A stretch of DNA of 20,718 nt, taken from positions 1 through 20,718 of the IMG/VR virus record IMGVR_UViG_3300031987_000006; one strand, given 5' to 3'. The translations under genes and the position numbers were made by a program. The DNA is from a virus. Positions 1-6,217 of the stretch are shown here, piece after piece (the first letter of the stretch is position 1; each line of letters opens with the position of its first letter). The notes under the pieces are model-generated. The model ran no database searches. It had not been told where the DNA came from and worked only from the letters and a program-made list of their open reading frames with translations.

Positions 1-1
1 T

Positions 2-409
2 TTATGCCTCCTCCACTGTGATTACTGATACGCCGCTGACGCGGCCGATGGCGCCTTCATGGGCATCCAGCATTGCCTGGACGCCCGCCGGGTGAGCGGC
101 CTTCCCGTTCAGCTGGCCCGCAACATGCTCAGAAGGGGTCGCAAATTGCACCATGCCACTTCGAGACTCGGTAGCGGCTCTGCGGATAGCCTCAGACAGG
201 CGTCCAAGCTCTTCATGATTTGGCGTCAAGCCTGCATCAACAATAACCCGCCTCAGGCTCTCCGTTATCATGTAGAACCAGTAACTTCCTGGCGCCGTAG
301 CGGGAACGCTCTGAGACGAATCGCCGTCTGTTGGATAACCAACACTGGGAGCCGACGGAACAGGCGGCGCGCTTTGTATTGCGTTGCGCTGATAGACTCT
401 ATCAACCAT
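2..409 (-). CDS. Short tail-fibre-like protein (N-terminal fibre module)
   Basis: This 135-aa protein follows the gp48 homologue, where Mu-like phages carry tail-fibre genes. Residues about 42-75 (WFYMITESLRRVI, then GLTPNHEELGRLSEAIRR) resemble the conserved N-terminal fibre segment that attaches to the baseplate. The following stretch GMVQFATPSEHVAG...KAAHPAGVQA resembles the repeat often seen in phage tail-fibre shafts. It starts at an ATG sharing one base with the gp48 stop (TGATG), so translation is coupled. A TAA at 2-4 ends it, so it is complete but much shorter than a usual fibre (several hundred residues). It has no visible receptor-binding domain. It may be a baseplate-to-fibre adaptor with the distal fibre encoded just outside the window, or a fibre cut short by recombination. 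The fibre assignment rests on motif resemblance and position. Confidence 0.65.
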   Translation of the reverse strand: MVDRVYQRNAIQSAPPVPSAPSVGYPTDGDSSQSVPATAPGSYWFYMITESLRRVIVDAGLTPNHEELGRLSEAIRRAATESRSGMVQFATPSEHVAGQLNGKAAHPAGVQAMLDAHEGAIGRVSGVSVITVEEA

Positions 410-999
410 CAGTCATTCTCTCCGTATGCAAATAAAACAAGGGTGTGGGCTGGTTTCAGGCGGCTTATGACGCACTCCAGCCGGTCGTTGCCCCATGTCG
501 CCAGGGGCTCGCTGACGGTGCTTTTGGTGGTAAAAACATTCACGGTTTGTTCGGGGGCGCGGACGGTCCAGACCCAGCGCCATTCAAGGCCGTAGATGGG
601 CTTATCTACTGGGTCTGCCACGGTGTAAGGGGTGTAGTCTTCCACCTCCACGTCATAGCCCAGATCTGCCGCTACGCCTTTGAAGTACTTGCGGCTGGCG
701 CCGCCGGTACCGGTGAGTACCCGCAGCAGTGCGGCCCGGCGTTCGGCTACGGTTTGTTCTCGCTTTACGCAGGGGTCCGGCAGGCCGGCCACGCGCTCCC
801 AGTCGGGCAGCAGCTCGTAGGCGGTGCGGGGGTCAGCCTCTTCCAGGAGCAGATCCGCGCGGGCGTCTACTCGCTGGAACAGGCCGGCGCGGGCGTAGGT
901 CAACATCTGCCAGTTGGTGTCTGGCGCCTGCGGCAGCGCCCGCCCGGGCGGTGCCAGCATGTTCATCAGGTCGCGGTATTGCTCACGGCTCAGAGCCAT
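409..999 (-). CDS. Mu gp48-like baseplate protein (YmfQ/DUF2313 family)
   Basis: This 196-aa protein has the pattern of the YmfQ/DUF2313 family: an N-terminal helical stretch (MALSREQYRDLMNMLAPPG), a central DPRTAYELLPDWERVAGLPD segment, then ERRAALLRVLTGTGG, and a C-terminal ECVISRLKPAHTLVLFAYG ending. In Mu, gp48 is a baseplate component near the junction with the tail fibres. The ATG at 999 overlaps the end of gp47 by 10 nt and is preceded by a GGGGA ribosome-binding site. Its length is close to that of the family. The next gene downstream starts within its stop codon. Family and role are well supported by motif and gene order; the exact structural role is taken from Mu. Confidence 0.9.
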   Translation of the reverse strand: MALSREQYRDLMNMLAPPGRALPQAPDTNWQMLTYARAGLFQRVDARADLLLEEADPRTAYELLPDWERVAGLPDPCVKREQTVAERRAALLRVLTGTGGASRKYFKGVAADLGYDVEVEDYTPYTVADPVDKPIYGLEWRWVWTVRAPEQTVNVFTTKSTVSEPLATWGNDRLECVISRLKPAHTLVLFAYGEND

Positions 1000-2051
1000 G
1001 TCGGCGTCCCCAGTACAGGAATCTGGTTAATGGTGTGGTCCACGTTGTCGGCGGGCATCACCAGTTCGTGGCGACTTTCACCGGCGGCCACGTAGATCAC
1101 CCCGGAAAGCTGCTCTCTATATAGCGTGCCACCAGGCTTCGCGGTATCGGTCAGAAAGTCCTTGAGTGCGGCGGTTACGCGGTCACGCGCTTCCTGGGTG
1201 TCGGGCGTTAGACGTATCTGCGGATCTAACGGCGCCGGCGTCGGCTTGACGACATAAAAGCCCCTGGCAGTCACCGGGCGCTCTTCATCAATGTGTTCTG
1301 CAACCGCTTGAATCACGGCATCCGTGGGGATGATGTCTTCCAGCTCGTCACATACCAGGCGCAGGGTTACTTCGCCGATATCCGGCTGGCGCGGGTACAC
1401 CCACACGCGGGTGATATCGGGGTGGGCTTCCTCTGCCCAGGTGATGTAATCGTCTTCGTTTCCGCCGTGTGGCGGGCGACGAATGCGGCGCAGCACGCGG
1501 GCTCTGTAACGCTCCAGGTCTTCCTTGTCCGCCCCGCCGGTCAGGCCTTCGGAGCCCAAAATAGCCTCACCGTCCACGCCGTCAGCCGGTTCTACGAATT
1601 GCAGCTTTTCACCGGTGGCCAGGTTTCCGGCCGCGCCGGCTTCCTGGGCTGTCACCTGAAGGGTTGCTTCACCCTGGGCGTCCAGGGTCACCGTCTCATC
1701 CACGATGTAGACAGCGCCAGTGGTATGCTCCAGCTCTGCCCCCTGCAGTACCTGCGCGCCAGCGGTACCGGTTACAGGCACCGGGCCAGCGGCCTTCACC
1801 GCGCCTTCACGCAGCACTTTCCAGATTCCGCCCCAGCGCTCCAGCCATTCCTCGTCGGCGGTATCAATCATCAGCTGCTTGGCCAGCCAGGCCAGATAGC
1901 CGTACAGGCCGTGGCCCACGCCGGCATCCACCTTGGCCACTACACCCAGCAGCGAACGACGCAGCTCCGGGCGGGCGCTCGGGCGCTGGGCGCGAATATC
2001 AGCGCGTACGCCTTCAGCCAGTTCAGTTAATGTTGGTGACTGCCAGGGCAT
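990..2051 (-). CDS. Baseplate J-like protein (Mu gp47)
   Basis: This is the baseplate wedge protein of the gpJ family. The N-terminus (MPWQSPTLTELAEGVRADI) and the conserved region around residues 170-230, with GGADKEDLERYRARVLRRIR, PPHGGNEDDYITWAEEA and VTRVWVYPR-like segments, are typical of baseplate J proteins. I chose ATG 2051 (353 aa) over an upstream in-frame GTG at 2063. The strong ribosome-binding site GGAGGT lies between the two, and it would be inside the coding sequence if the GTG were used. That site sits in the last codons of gp46, whose stop is only 2 nt upstream of the ATG, so the two genes are translationally coupled. The role is to connect the central hub with fibre-bearing parts of the contractile-tail baseplate. 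Confidence 0.93.
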   Translation of the reverse strand: MPWQSPTLTELAEGVRADIRAQRPSARPELRRSLLGVVAKVDAGVGHGLYGYLAWLAKQLMIDTADEEWLERWGGIWKVLREGAVKAAGPVPVTGTAGAQVLQGAELEHTTGAVYIVDETVTLDAQGEATLQVTAQEAGAAGNLATGEKLQFVEPADGVDGEAILGSEGLTGGADKEDLERYRARVLRRIRRPPHGGNEDDYITWAEEAHPDITRVWVYPRQPDIGEVTLRLVCDELEDIIPTDAVIQAVAEHIDEERPVTARGFYVVKPTPAPLDPQIRLTPDTQEARDRVTAALKDFLTDTAKPGGTLYREQLSGVIYVAAGESRHELVMPADNVDHTINQIPVLGTPTWL

Positions 2052-2053
2052 TA

Positions 2054-2494
2054 CTACCTCCACACATATTGAAATTGTTCGGCCAGGCGGGAGCCATCGC
2101 CGCGAATCACCACCACGCGGATCTGCAGCGTGTCGTTAGAGACTGTGGTAGCGCTCACCTCCAAGGATTCAGCCACCTTGTCTTCCAGCAGCCATTCCAG
2201 GGACTCGCGGGCGTAGGTTTCTGCCCGGTTGCGCACGCTTTCCAGGTCTTTTTCCCGGCCAAGCAGCCACAGGCGGGAACCGAACTGGTCACCTTCGCTT
2301 TCGGCCAGGGCATCGGCCCACCAGCCACGGCGATCGGTGCCGCCGCCCGGCAGCTCGTCATCGGGCAGGGCCCGGCGATCGCTCAGCAGTGACAGCGCCA
2401 CGGCCGTGCGCATGCCTTCGTCACTCTGCAGGTCTCCGGCTTGGTCCAGGGCCACGTCCAGCTCACCGCCAATCACATCCAGAAGCACGTCCAT
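2054..2494 (-). CDS. Mu gp46-like baseplate protein (GP46 family)
   Basis: This 146-aa protein belongs to the phage GP46 family. The signature is the central PDDELPGGGTDRRGWWADAL segment, followed by LWLLGREKDLESVRNRAETYARESLEWLLED. In Mu it is a small baseplate protein, structurally analogous to the lysozyme-free gp25/wedge group of contractile tails. It starts at an ATG that shares one base with the gp45 stop codon (TGATG). The end of its coding sequence carries the ribosome-binding site for gp47. Length is normal for the family and nothing is missing. Confidence 0.92.
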   Translation of the reverse strand: MDVLLDVIGGELDVALDQAGDLQSDEGMRTAVALSLLSDRRALPDDELPGGGTDRRGWWADALAESEGDQFGSRLWLLGREKDLESVRNRAETYARESLEWLLEDKVAESLEVSATTVSNDTLQIRVVVIRGDGSRLAEQFQYVWR

Positions 2495-3120
2495 CAGCTC
2501 ATCTCCTGGTTAGGGGTGTTGGTCGGGCCGCCGTTGTCGTTTTCATCATGGTCATGGCCGTTGTAAGTGCTGCGCATGCTGCTCATGGTGCCCACGCCGT
2601 CCTGCACCTCGCCGCCAGCTGACACGTTCATGGTGGCGGTAATGCTCTTGAGCACTTTCAAGTTTCCGGTGCAGGTGGTTTCCGGGGTGTCCAGAAGGAC
2701 CGAAGTACTGGCAAACACCTTTACTTCTGGCGCCTGCACTTCCACGGCACTGCCCGCTTCCAGACGGACAACCCGCCCACGTTTGAAAACTAGCTTGTCT
2801 CCCTCATCGGTGTACAAAGCCACTTCGCCCGGGGCCAGCCCCTTCAGGCGGTGCCGGCGGTCACTGGCCACCAATCCCACCAGGTGGCCACGAACACCAC
2901 CGATGGCTGCGGCGATGGTTTCCGCACCCTTCAATGGGCGAGCGGTGAAGCCGTACGGCTCCATGTGTTCCACGTTGCGGGTCTCACCTTTCAGCAGCTT
3001 CACCTGTAGGCGCTGGAGGCCGCCGGCGGAATCACTCAGGGTGACAACGCCCCGGCTGATCAGCAGGCGCAGGCGGCGCCAGATTGGGGACAGCAGCTTG
3101 TATGCTTCGCGACGATTCAC
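2494..3120 (-). CDS. Baseplate spike protein (Mu gp45, membrane-piercing tip)
   Basis: This 208-aa protein is the Mu gp45 / P2 gpV-type central spike. The N-terminal part (residues about 1-100) is the OB-fold-like collar region, with the family phrase HMEPYGFTARPLKGAE. Residues about 105-170 form the repetitive beta-helix (KLVFKRGRVVRLEAGS, VEVQAPEVKVFAS). The C-terminal tip reads YNGHDHDENDN, with H189 and H191. In Mu gp45 and P2 gpV the same HxH pair from each of three subunits coordinates an iron ion at the spike apex. The start is a GTG at 3120, preceded by AGGAGGA and overlapping the stop of gp44 by 4 nt (GTGA). The spike sits under the hub and pierces the outer membrane on tail contraction. 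Confidence 0.93.
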   Translation of the reverse strand: MNRREAYKLLSPIWRRLRLLISRGVVTLSDSAGGLQRLQVKLLKGETRNVEHMEPYGFTARPLKGAETIAAAIGGVRGHLVGLVASDRRHRLKGLAPGEVALYTDEGDKLVFKRGRVVRLEAGSAVEVQAPEVKVFASTSVLLDTPETTCTGNLKVLKSITATMNVSAGGEVQDGVGTMSSMRSTYNGHDHDENDNGGPTNTPNQEMS

Positions 3121-4154
3121 CAGGCGTCCTCCTCTTGCTCGGGCTCCGGTTGGGCCTGCAAATCAAAGCTGCTCGGCGGGGCTACGCGGATCTCCGCGCG
3201 CTCGCCTTGTTCGTCCAGGATCAGCTGCACCTCAGTGATCAGCCACTCCACGCCATCCAGCTCCAGCCATGGGTCATACACCGGCACCAGGTAACCAGGC
3301 CGCCAAACGCCTTCAGCATGCCGCCAGCCGGCCACGGTGTAGGTCACACCCCGGGATTCACCCCAGCGGCGGCGCACTTCCCATTCGGCGCGCTGCTTGC
3401 ACGAACTGCGGTCCACGCCGGTGTCACACAGCACCAGCGTGGGGCGGTACCGGCCAACGGCCTTATCCTTGGCGCGGCCTTCCGGCTCGCTGGCTGTCTC
3501 GCCCCACACCTCGTCACTGGCCACGCTCTGGCCCTGGACGATCACATCACTGAAGCGGTCCCGGTCGCTGAAACGGCCGCTGGCCCGGCGGATGTTCTCA
3601 CCCAGCACCAGGGCGGTGGTCAGGCGGCCACGTGGCGGGCGGGTGATCACCAGCCGGCCCCGGGCATCGGCAACCAGGATCAGGGCGCGGTAACTGGCGA
3701 TCTGCGCCAGCGCCTCGCCGTAGGTCTGGCCGGGCTCAATTTCCAGGTTTCGGATTGGTGCGCCCACATCCACCTCGGCAACCACTTCAACGCCGAACGG
3801 CCGTGCCAACTGGCGGGCCACCTGCGTTACGGTGCGGGATGTTTCGATGGGCTGGGCGGTACCGGAGCAATCCACCAGGTCCGCCGTTTTGGAGCGGCCG
3901 TTGACCACCAGCTCGTGGCCCTTCGCGTCATAGTCCGGCAACACGTCGTCGATATGGCCAGTAATAACGGGCTCACCATCAATCTCCAGTGAAAACGGCT
4001 CGCTGGTACGAATCGGCCGGCGCTTGGCCTTGCCCCATTTTTCGGTAACGCTGACCTCAAATTTGTCCGCCATTTGCCGCAGACCCAGGCGAACGGTCGC
4101 AGTCTTCCAGCCGCCGTGGCGCTGGCCATCGGTGCGCAGAATCAGCTCACTCAC
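3117..4154 (-). CDS. P: Baseplate hub protein P (Mu gp44)
   Basis: This 345-aa protein is the Mu gp44/P hub, related to P2 gpD and T4 gp27. The N-terminal segment (LILRTDGQRHGGWKTATVRLGLRQMADKFEVSVTEKW) is the conserved start of the first barrel. A later stretch with PGQTYGEALAQIASYRALILVADARGRLVITRP is typical of the hub family. The start is a GTG at 4154 behind GGAGGTGCTGA; the coding sequences of gp43 and gp44 overlap by 8 nt. In Mu a late promoter (P_P) lies upstream of this gene, so an equivalent could sit inside the 3' end of the gp43 gene here, but I see no convincing box. The protein forms the trimeric hub that holds the gp45 spike and links it to the tube. Confidence 0.92.
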   Translation of the reverse strand: MSELILRTDGQRHGGWKTATVRLGLRQMADKFEVSVTEKWGKAKRRPIRTSEPFSLEIDGEPVITGHIDDVLPDYDAKGHELVVNGRSKTADLVDCSGTAQPIETSRTVTQVARQLARPFGVEVVAEVDVGAPIRNLEIEPGQTYGEALAQIASYRALILVADARGRLVITRPPRGRLTTALVLGENIRRASGRFSDRDRFSDVIVQGQSVASDEVWGETASEPEGRAKDKAVGRYRPTLVLCDTGVDRSSCKQRAEWEVRRRWGESRGVTYTVAGWRHAEGVWRPGYLVPVYDPWLELDGVEWLITEVQLILDEQGERAEIRVAPPSSFDLQAQPEPEQEEDAW

Positions 4155-5307
4155 TCAGCACCTCCAGCTCTGCGCCACCTGGTACCGCGCCGGGGTGGCG
4201 TACGCGGTTGCGGGTCACAATCTCATCAGCGCGGGTGGCATCGCCATACAGCCGTTGAGCGATTACCAGGGCGGGCATTGCCCGGCGGGTTTCGTACACG
4301 GTCAGCTCTGGCAGCGCGGCGCCTCGCTGGCGCAGGTCATCCACTACGGCCGCGCGCAGGAGCACCAGGCGCTGGGCGGTGTCCGGGTTCAGGGTTTTGG
4401 AAGTCTCCAGCGGCTCGGTCAGCCCCTGGGTGATCTTTTCCATGGTGTCCTGGGCATCCTGCCGGGTGTCGTAATTCCATTGGGCTGAGGCCTTGGCTGC
4501 TGCCACGGCCGCGCCACGGCGGATCAGGTTCACCGCTGCGGTCTGCGCCTGGGCTTGCTGCCGGGCGTCGGCTGGTGCCGCTGCGGATTCAGACTCTGTT
4601 TCACCCGCATCAAACAGGGCTTCGTAGCCGCGCAATGCTCGCAGGGGCTCCTGGAGCTGGTTGGAAATGCCGCTGATGGTGTCGATGATGGCGCCGGCCA
4701 GTTCACCCGGGGTGCGGATAACTCGGGCGATCTTCCCGGTTACGTCACTCACCACGCCCTCGGCATCCTGCAGCGCATTCAGGATGGTCTTCTCCACCTC
4801 GGCCACGCGGTCGGCGGCGAGATCCAGGACGCTGTAATCCTCTTCAAAATCTTCTTTTAGTGCTGTTTCCGCCTCGGCAGCGCGGGCTTCCACTACCTTC
4901 GGGGTATCGGTAACCGAGCGCGGATAGCGGGGCTTGTCATCCGCCCGCAGCACCGTCATGTTCACCCGGGCCATGCCGCCTTCACGGGTGGTTTCGGTGA
5001 TGCGCGGCTCACCAATCATCACCACCTTGTGGGTGCCGTAGTAACTGTGGCGCATCTCAAACGCGCCCGGCAGCTCCAGCGCTTCCGCCAGGCGGTTGCG
5101 CTGCACGTCGTAGTCATCGCCGATCAGGTAGCCGGTGATCTGCCATTCCCGCGCCGCGCGGCCCAGGTCTTCGGCGTAGGGTTCGTCACGCAGCGGGTAT
5201 TCATGCACCTGCACCCGGCGCCCGGGTGAGATGGAGCCGCGTTCCAGGTGCAACACAATGCCCCGGAATTCTGCGGTGCCGTCGCCAATTCGATCTCTCC
5301 AGCTCAT
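4147..5307 (-). CDS. N: Tail/baseplate protein N (Mu gp43, DNA-circularisation N-terminal family)
   Basis: This 386-aa protein starts with the domain named after 'DNA circularisation protein N': MSWRDRIGDGTAEFRGIVL, then GRRVQVHEYPLRDEPYAEDLGRAAREWQITGYLIGDDY and a LELPGAFEMRHSYYG segment (residues 1-95). Despite the family name, it is a tail protein in Mu and related phages. It lies between tube and hub (distal tail/hub adaptor, comparable to T4 gp53 or LysM-bearing adaptors). The middle (about 135-300) is acidic, alanine-rich and probably helical. ATG 5307 has AGGAGC 8 nt upstream. That ribosome-binding site sits in the short gap shared with the divergent plus-strand gene at 5343 rather than in the tape-measure gene, as would be expected if the two tail genes were adjacent. 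Confidence 0.9.
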   Translation of the reverse strand: MSWRDRIGDGTAEFRGIVLHLERGSISPGRRVQVHEYPLRDEPYAEDLGRAAREWQITGYLIGDDYDVQRNRLAEALELPGAFEMRHSYYGTHKVVMIGEPRITETTREGGMARVNMTVLRADDKPRYPRSVTDTPKVVEARAAEAETALKEDFEEDYSVLDLAADRVAEVEKTILNALQDAEGVVSDVTGKIARVIRTPGELAGAIIDTISGISNQLQEPLRALRGYEALFDAGETESESAAAPADARQQAQAQTAAVNLIRRGAAVAAAKASAQWNYDTRQDAQDTMEKITQGLTEPLETSKTLNPDTAQRLVLLRAAVVDDLRQRGAALPELTVYETRRAMPALVIAQRLYGDATRADEIVTRNRVRHPGAVPGGAELEVLSE

Positions 5308-5312
5308 TGGGC

Positions 5313-5340
5313 TATGCTCCTGCAGAAGATGGAGGGAAAG
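5313..5340 (+). promoter_or_regulatory. Start region of the plus-strand cargo gene: RBS and weak promoter candidate
   Basis: A clear Shine-Dalgarno sequence, GGAGGG, lies at 5331-5336, 6 nt before the ATG at 5343. Further upstream TATGCT (5313-5318) matches four of six bases of a sigma-70 -10 box. The best -35 at a 17-nt spacing is TCGATC (5290-5295), a three-of-six match inside the gp43 coding sequence. The ribosome-binding site is solid. The promoter is only a guess, because the divergent gp43 start leaves just 35 nt of noncoding DNA and the real promoter may lie further inside gp43. Confidence 0.35.
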
Positions 5341-5342
5341 TC

Positions 5343-6215
5343 ATGTTGAATAACTGGATTCGAGTGCCGCTTGGAATGGCGGCCGGCCTTTTGGTGTACG
5401 CCCTGGTTTCTCAAGCCGGTGAAGACCGCACCCTGGACATGAAAATCAGCGCCGAGAACGCGACACAGGAAGACATACAGAAGGCCAAGGGCTACCTGGA
5501 CGGCTTTCTGGAATCCTGCCCAACCATCTTTAATGAATTTGAAGACCGCATTGCTGAAGGCCCGGAGATTGAGCTGAAACCCCCCATGCCTTACCGGGAA
5601 GACACTTACGGCTGGCCCCTGGAGGTTGCCGTCAAGCTCGTTGTGAAGGCTGACGGAGGCGTGGCCAGTGGGCACCATCTGCGGTACTTCATGTGGAATG
5701 ACGCCTGGCTTACGGGAAAACACCAAGGTGCTGAGTTCTGCGGCCGAGAAGGAGAACAGGTAAGAGATACTGTGGTTTACACCAAGGGGGAGCCCGCCAG
5801 CAACGCGCCCATCCCCGTTGAAGTCGACGAGGCCGAAAAAGCCAAATCGAAAAAACTCGCAAGTGACCTCGGGCTCAAATACGGGCAGAAGTACAGCTAC
5901 ACCGAGTGGAGACAGGAAACGCTGGAAGGATTCCGCTTCCATGTCCCCGCTATTGGCGACTGCGGTACCTGGACCGAGCCCAAGGACTGCGAGCGGCATG
6001 CCAGTATTGGAGGGGTGGAGACCATTTTCTGCTCTCACGGCGAAGACCGTTATGGTGATTGCGTCACCCCCGGCGATGGCCCCTTCCTGGAAACCTACTA
6101 CCTGACCGAGCATGATGTGACCCTCCTGGCAGAGGAACATCTGACCGATGAGGGAAGCTACTTCAAGCTGCTGCAGCTGGCCCAGGGCCGGAAGCCTGAC
6201 CTCTACAAAAACTAG
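5343..6215 (+). CDS. Unrecognised exported or membrane-anchored protein, likely prophage moron (cargo gene)
   Basis: I do not recognise this 290-aa protein. It is the only gene on the plus strand, lying between the tape-measure and gp43 genes, which are adjacent in Mu. An in-frame ORF extends upstream, but ATG 5343 is the convincing start because of GGAGGG just before it. Residues 1-25 are a signal peptide or anchor: R7, a hydrophobic run at about 8-22, then S-Q-A as a possible signal-peptidase I site after A25. The rest is acidic and soluble, with six cysteines (59, 133, 207, 216, 230, 240), an even number that would suit disulphides in the periplasm. A lysine-rich helix-like stretch lies around 163-173. 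Rough counts give about 55% GC against 60-67% in many neighbours, suggesting separate acquisition. The stop is 2 nt from the convergent tape-measure stop. Position, strand and export suggest lysogenic conversion (for example superinfection exclusion or an envelope trait), but the function is unknown. Confidence 0.8.
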   Translation: MLNNWIRVPLGMAAGLLVYALVSQAGEDRTLDMKISAENATQEDIQKAKGYLDGFLESCPTIFNEFEDRIAEGPEIELKPPMPYREDTYGWPLEVAVKLVVKADGGVASGHHLRYFMWNDAWLTGKHQGAEFCGREGEQVRDTVVYTKGEPASNAPIPVEVDEAEKAKSKKLASDLGLKYGQKYSYTEWRQETLEGFRFHVPAIGDCGTWTEPKDCERHASIGGVETIFCSHGEDRYGDCVTPGDGPFLETYYLTEHDVTLLAEEHLTDEGSYFKLLQLAQGRKPDLYKN

Positions 6216-6217
6216 GG

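Noticed and set aside
2052-2063. Upstream GTG start for gp47 at 2063
   Set aside because: The ribosome-binding site GGAGGT lies downstream of this GTG and directly before ATG 2051, which is therefore the start.
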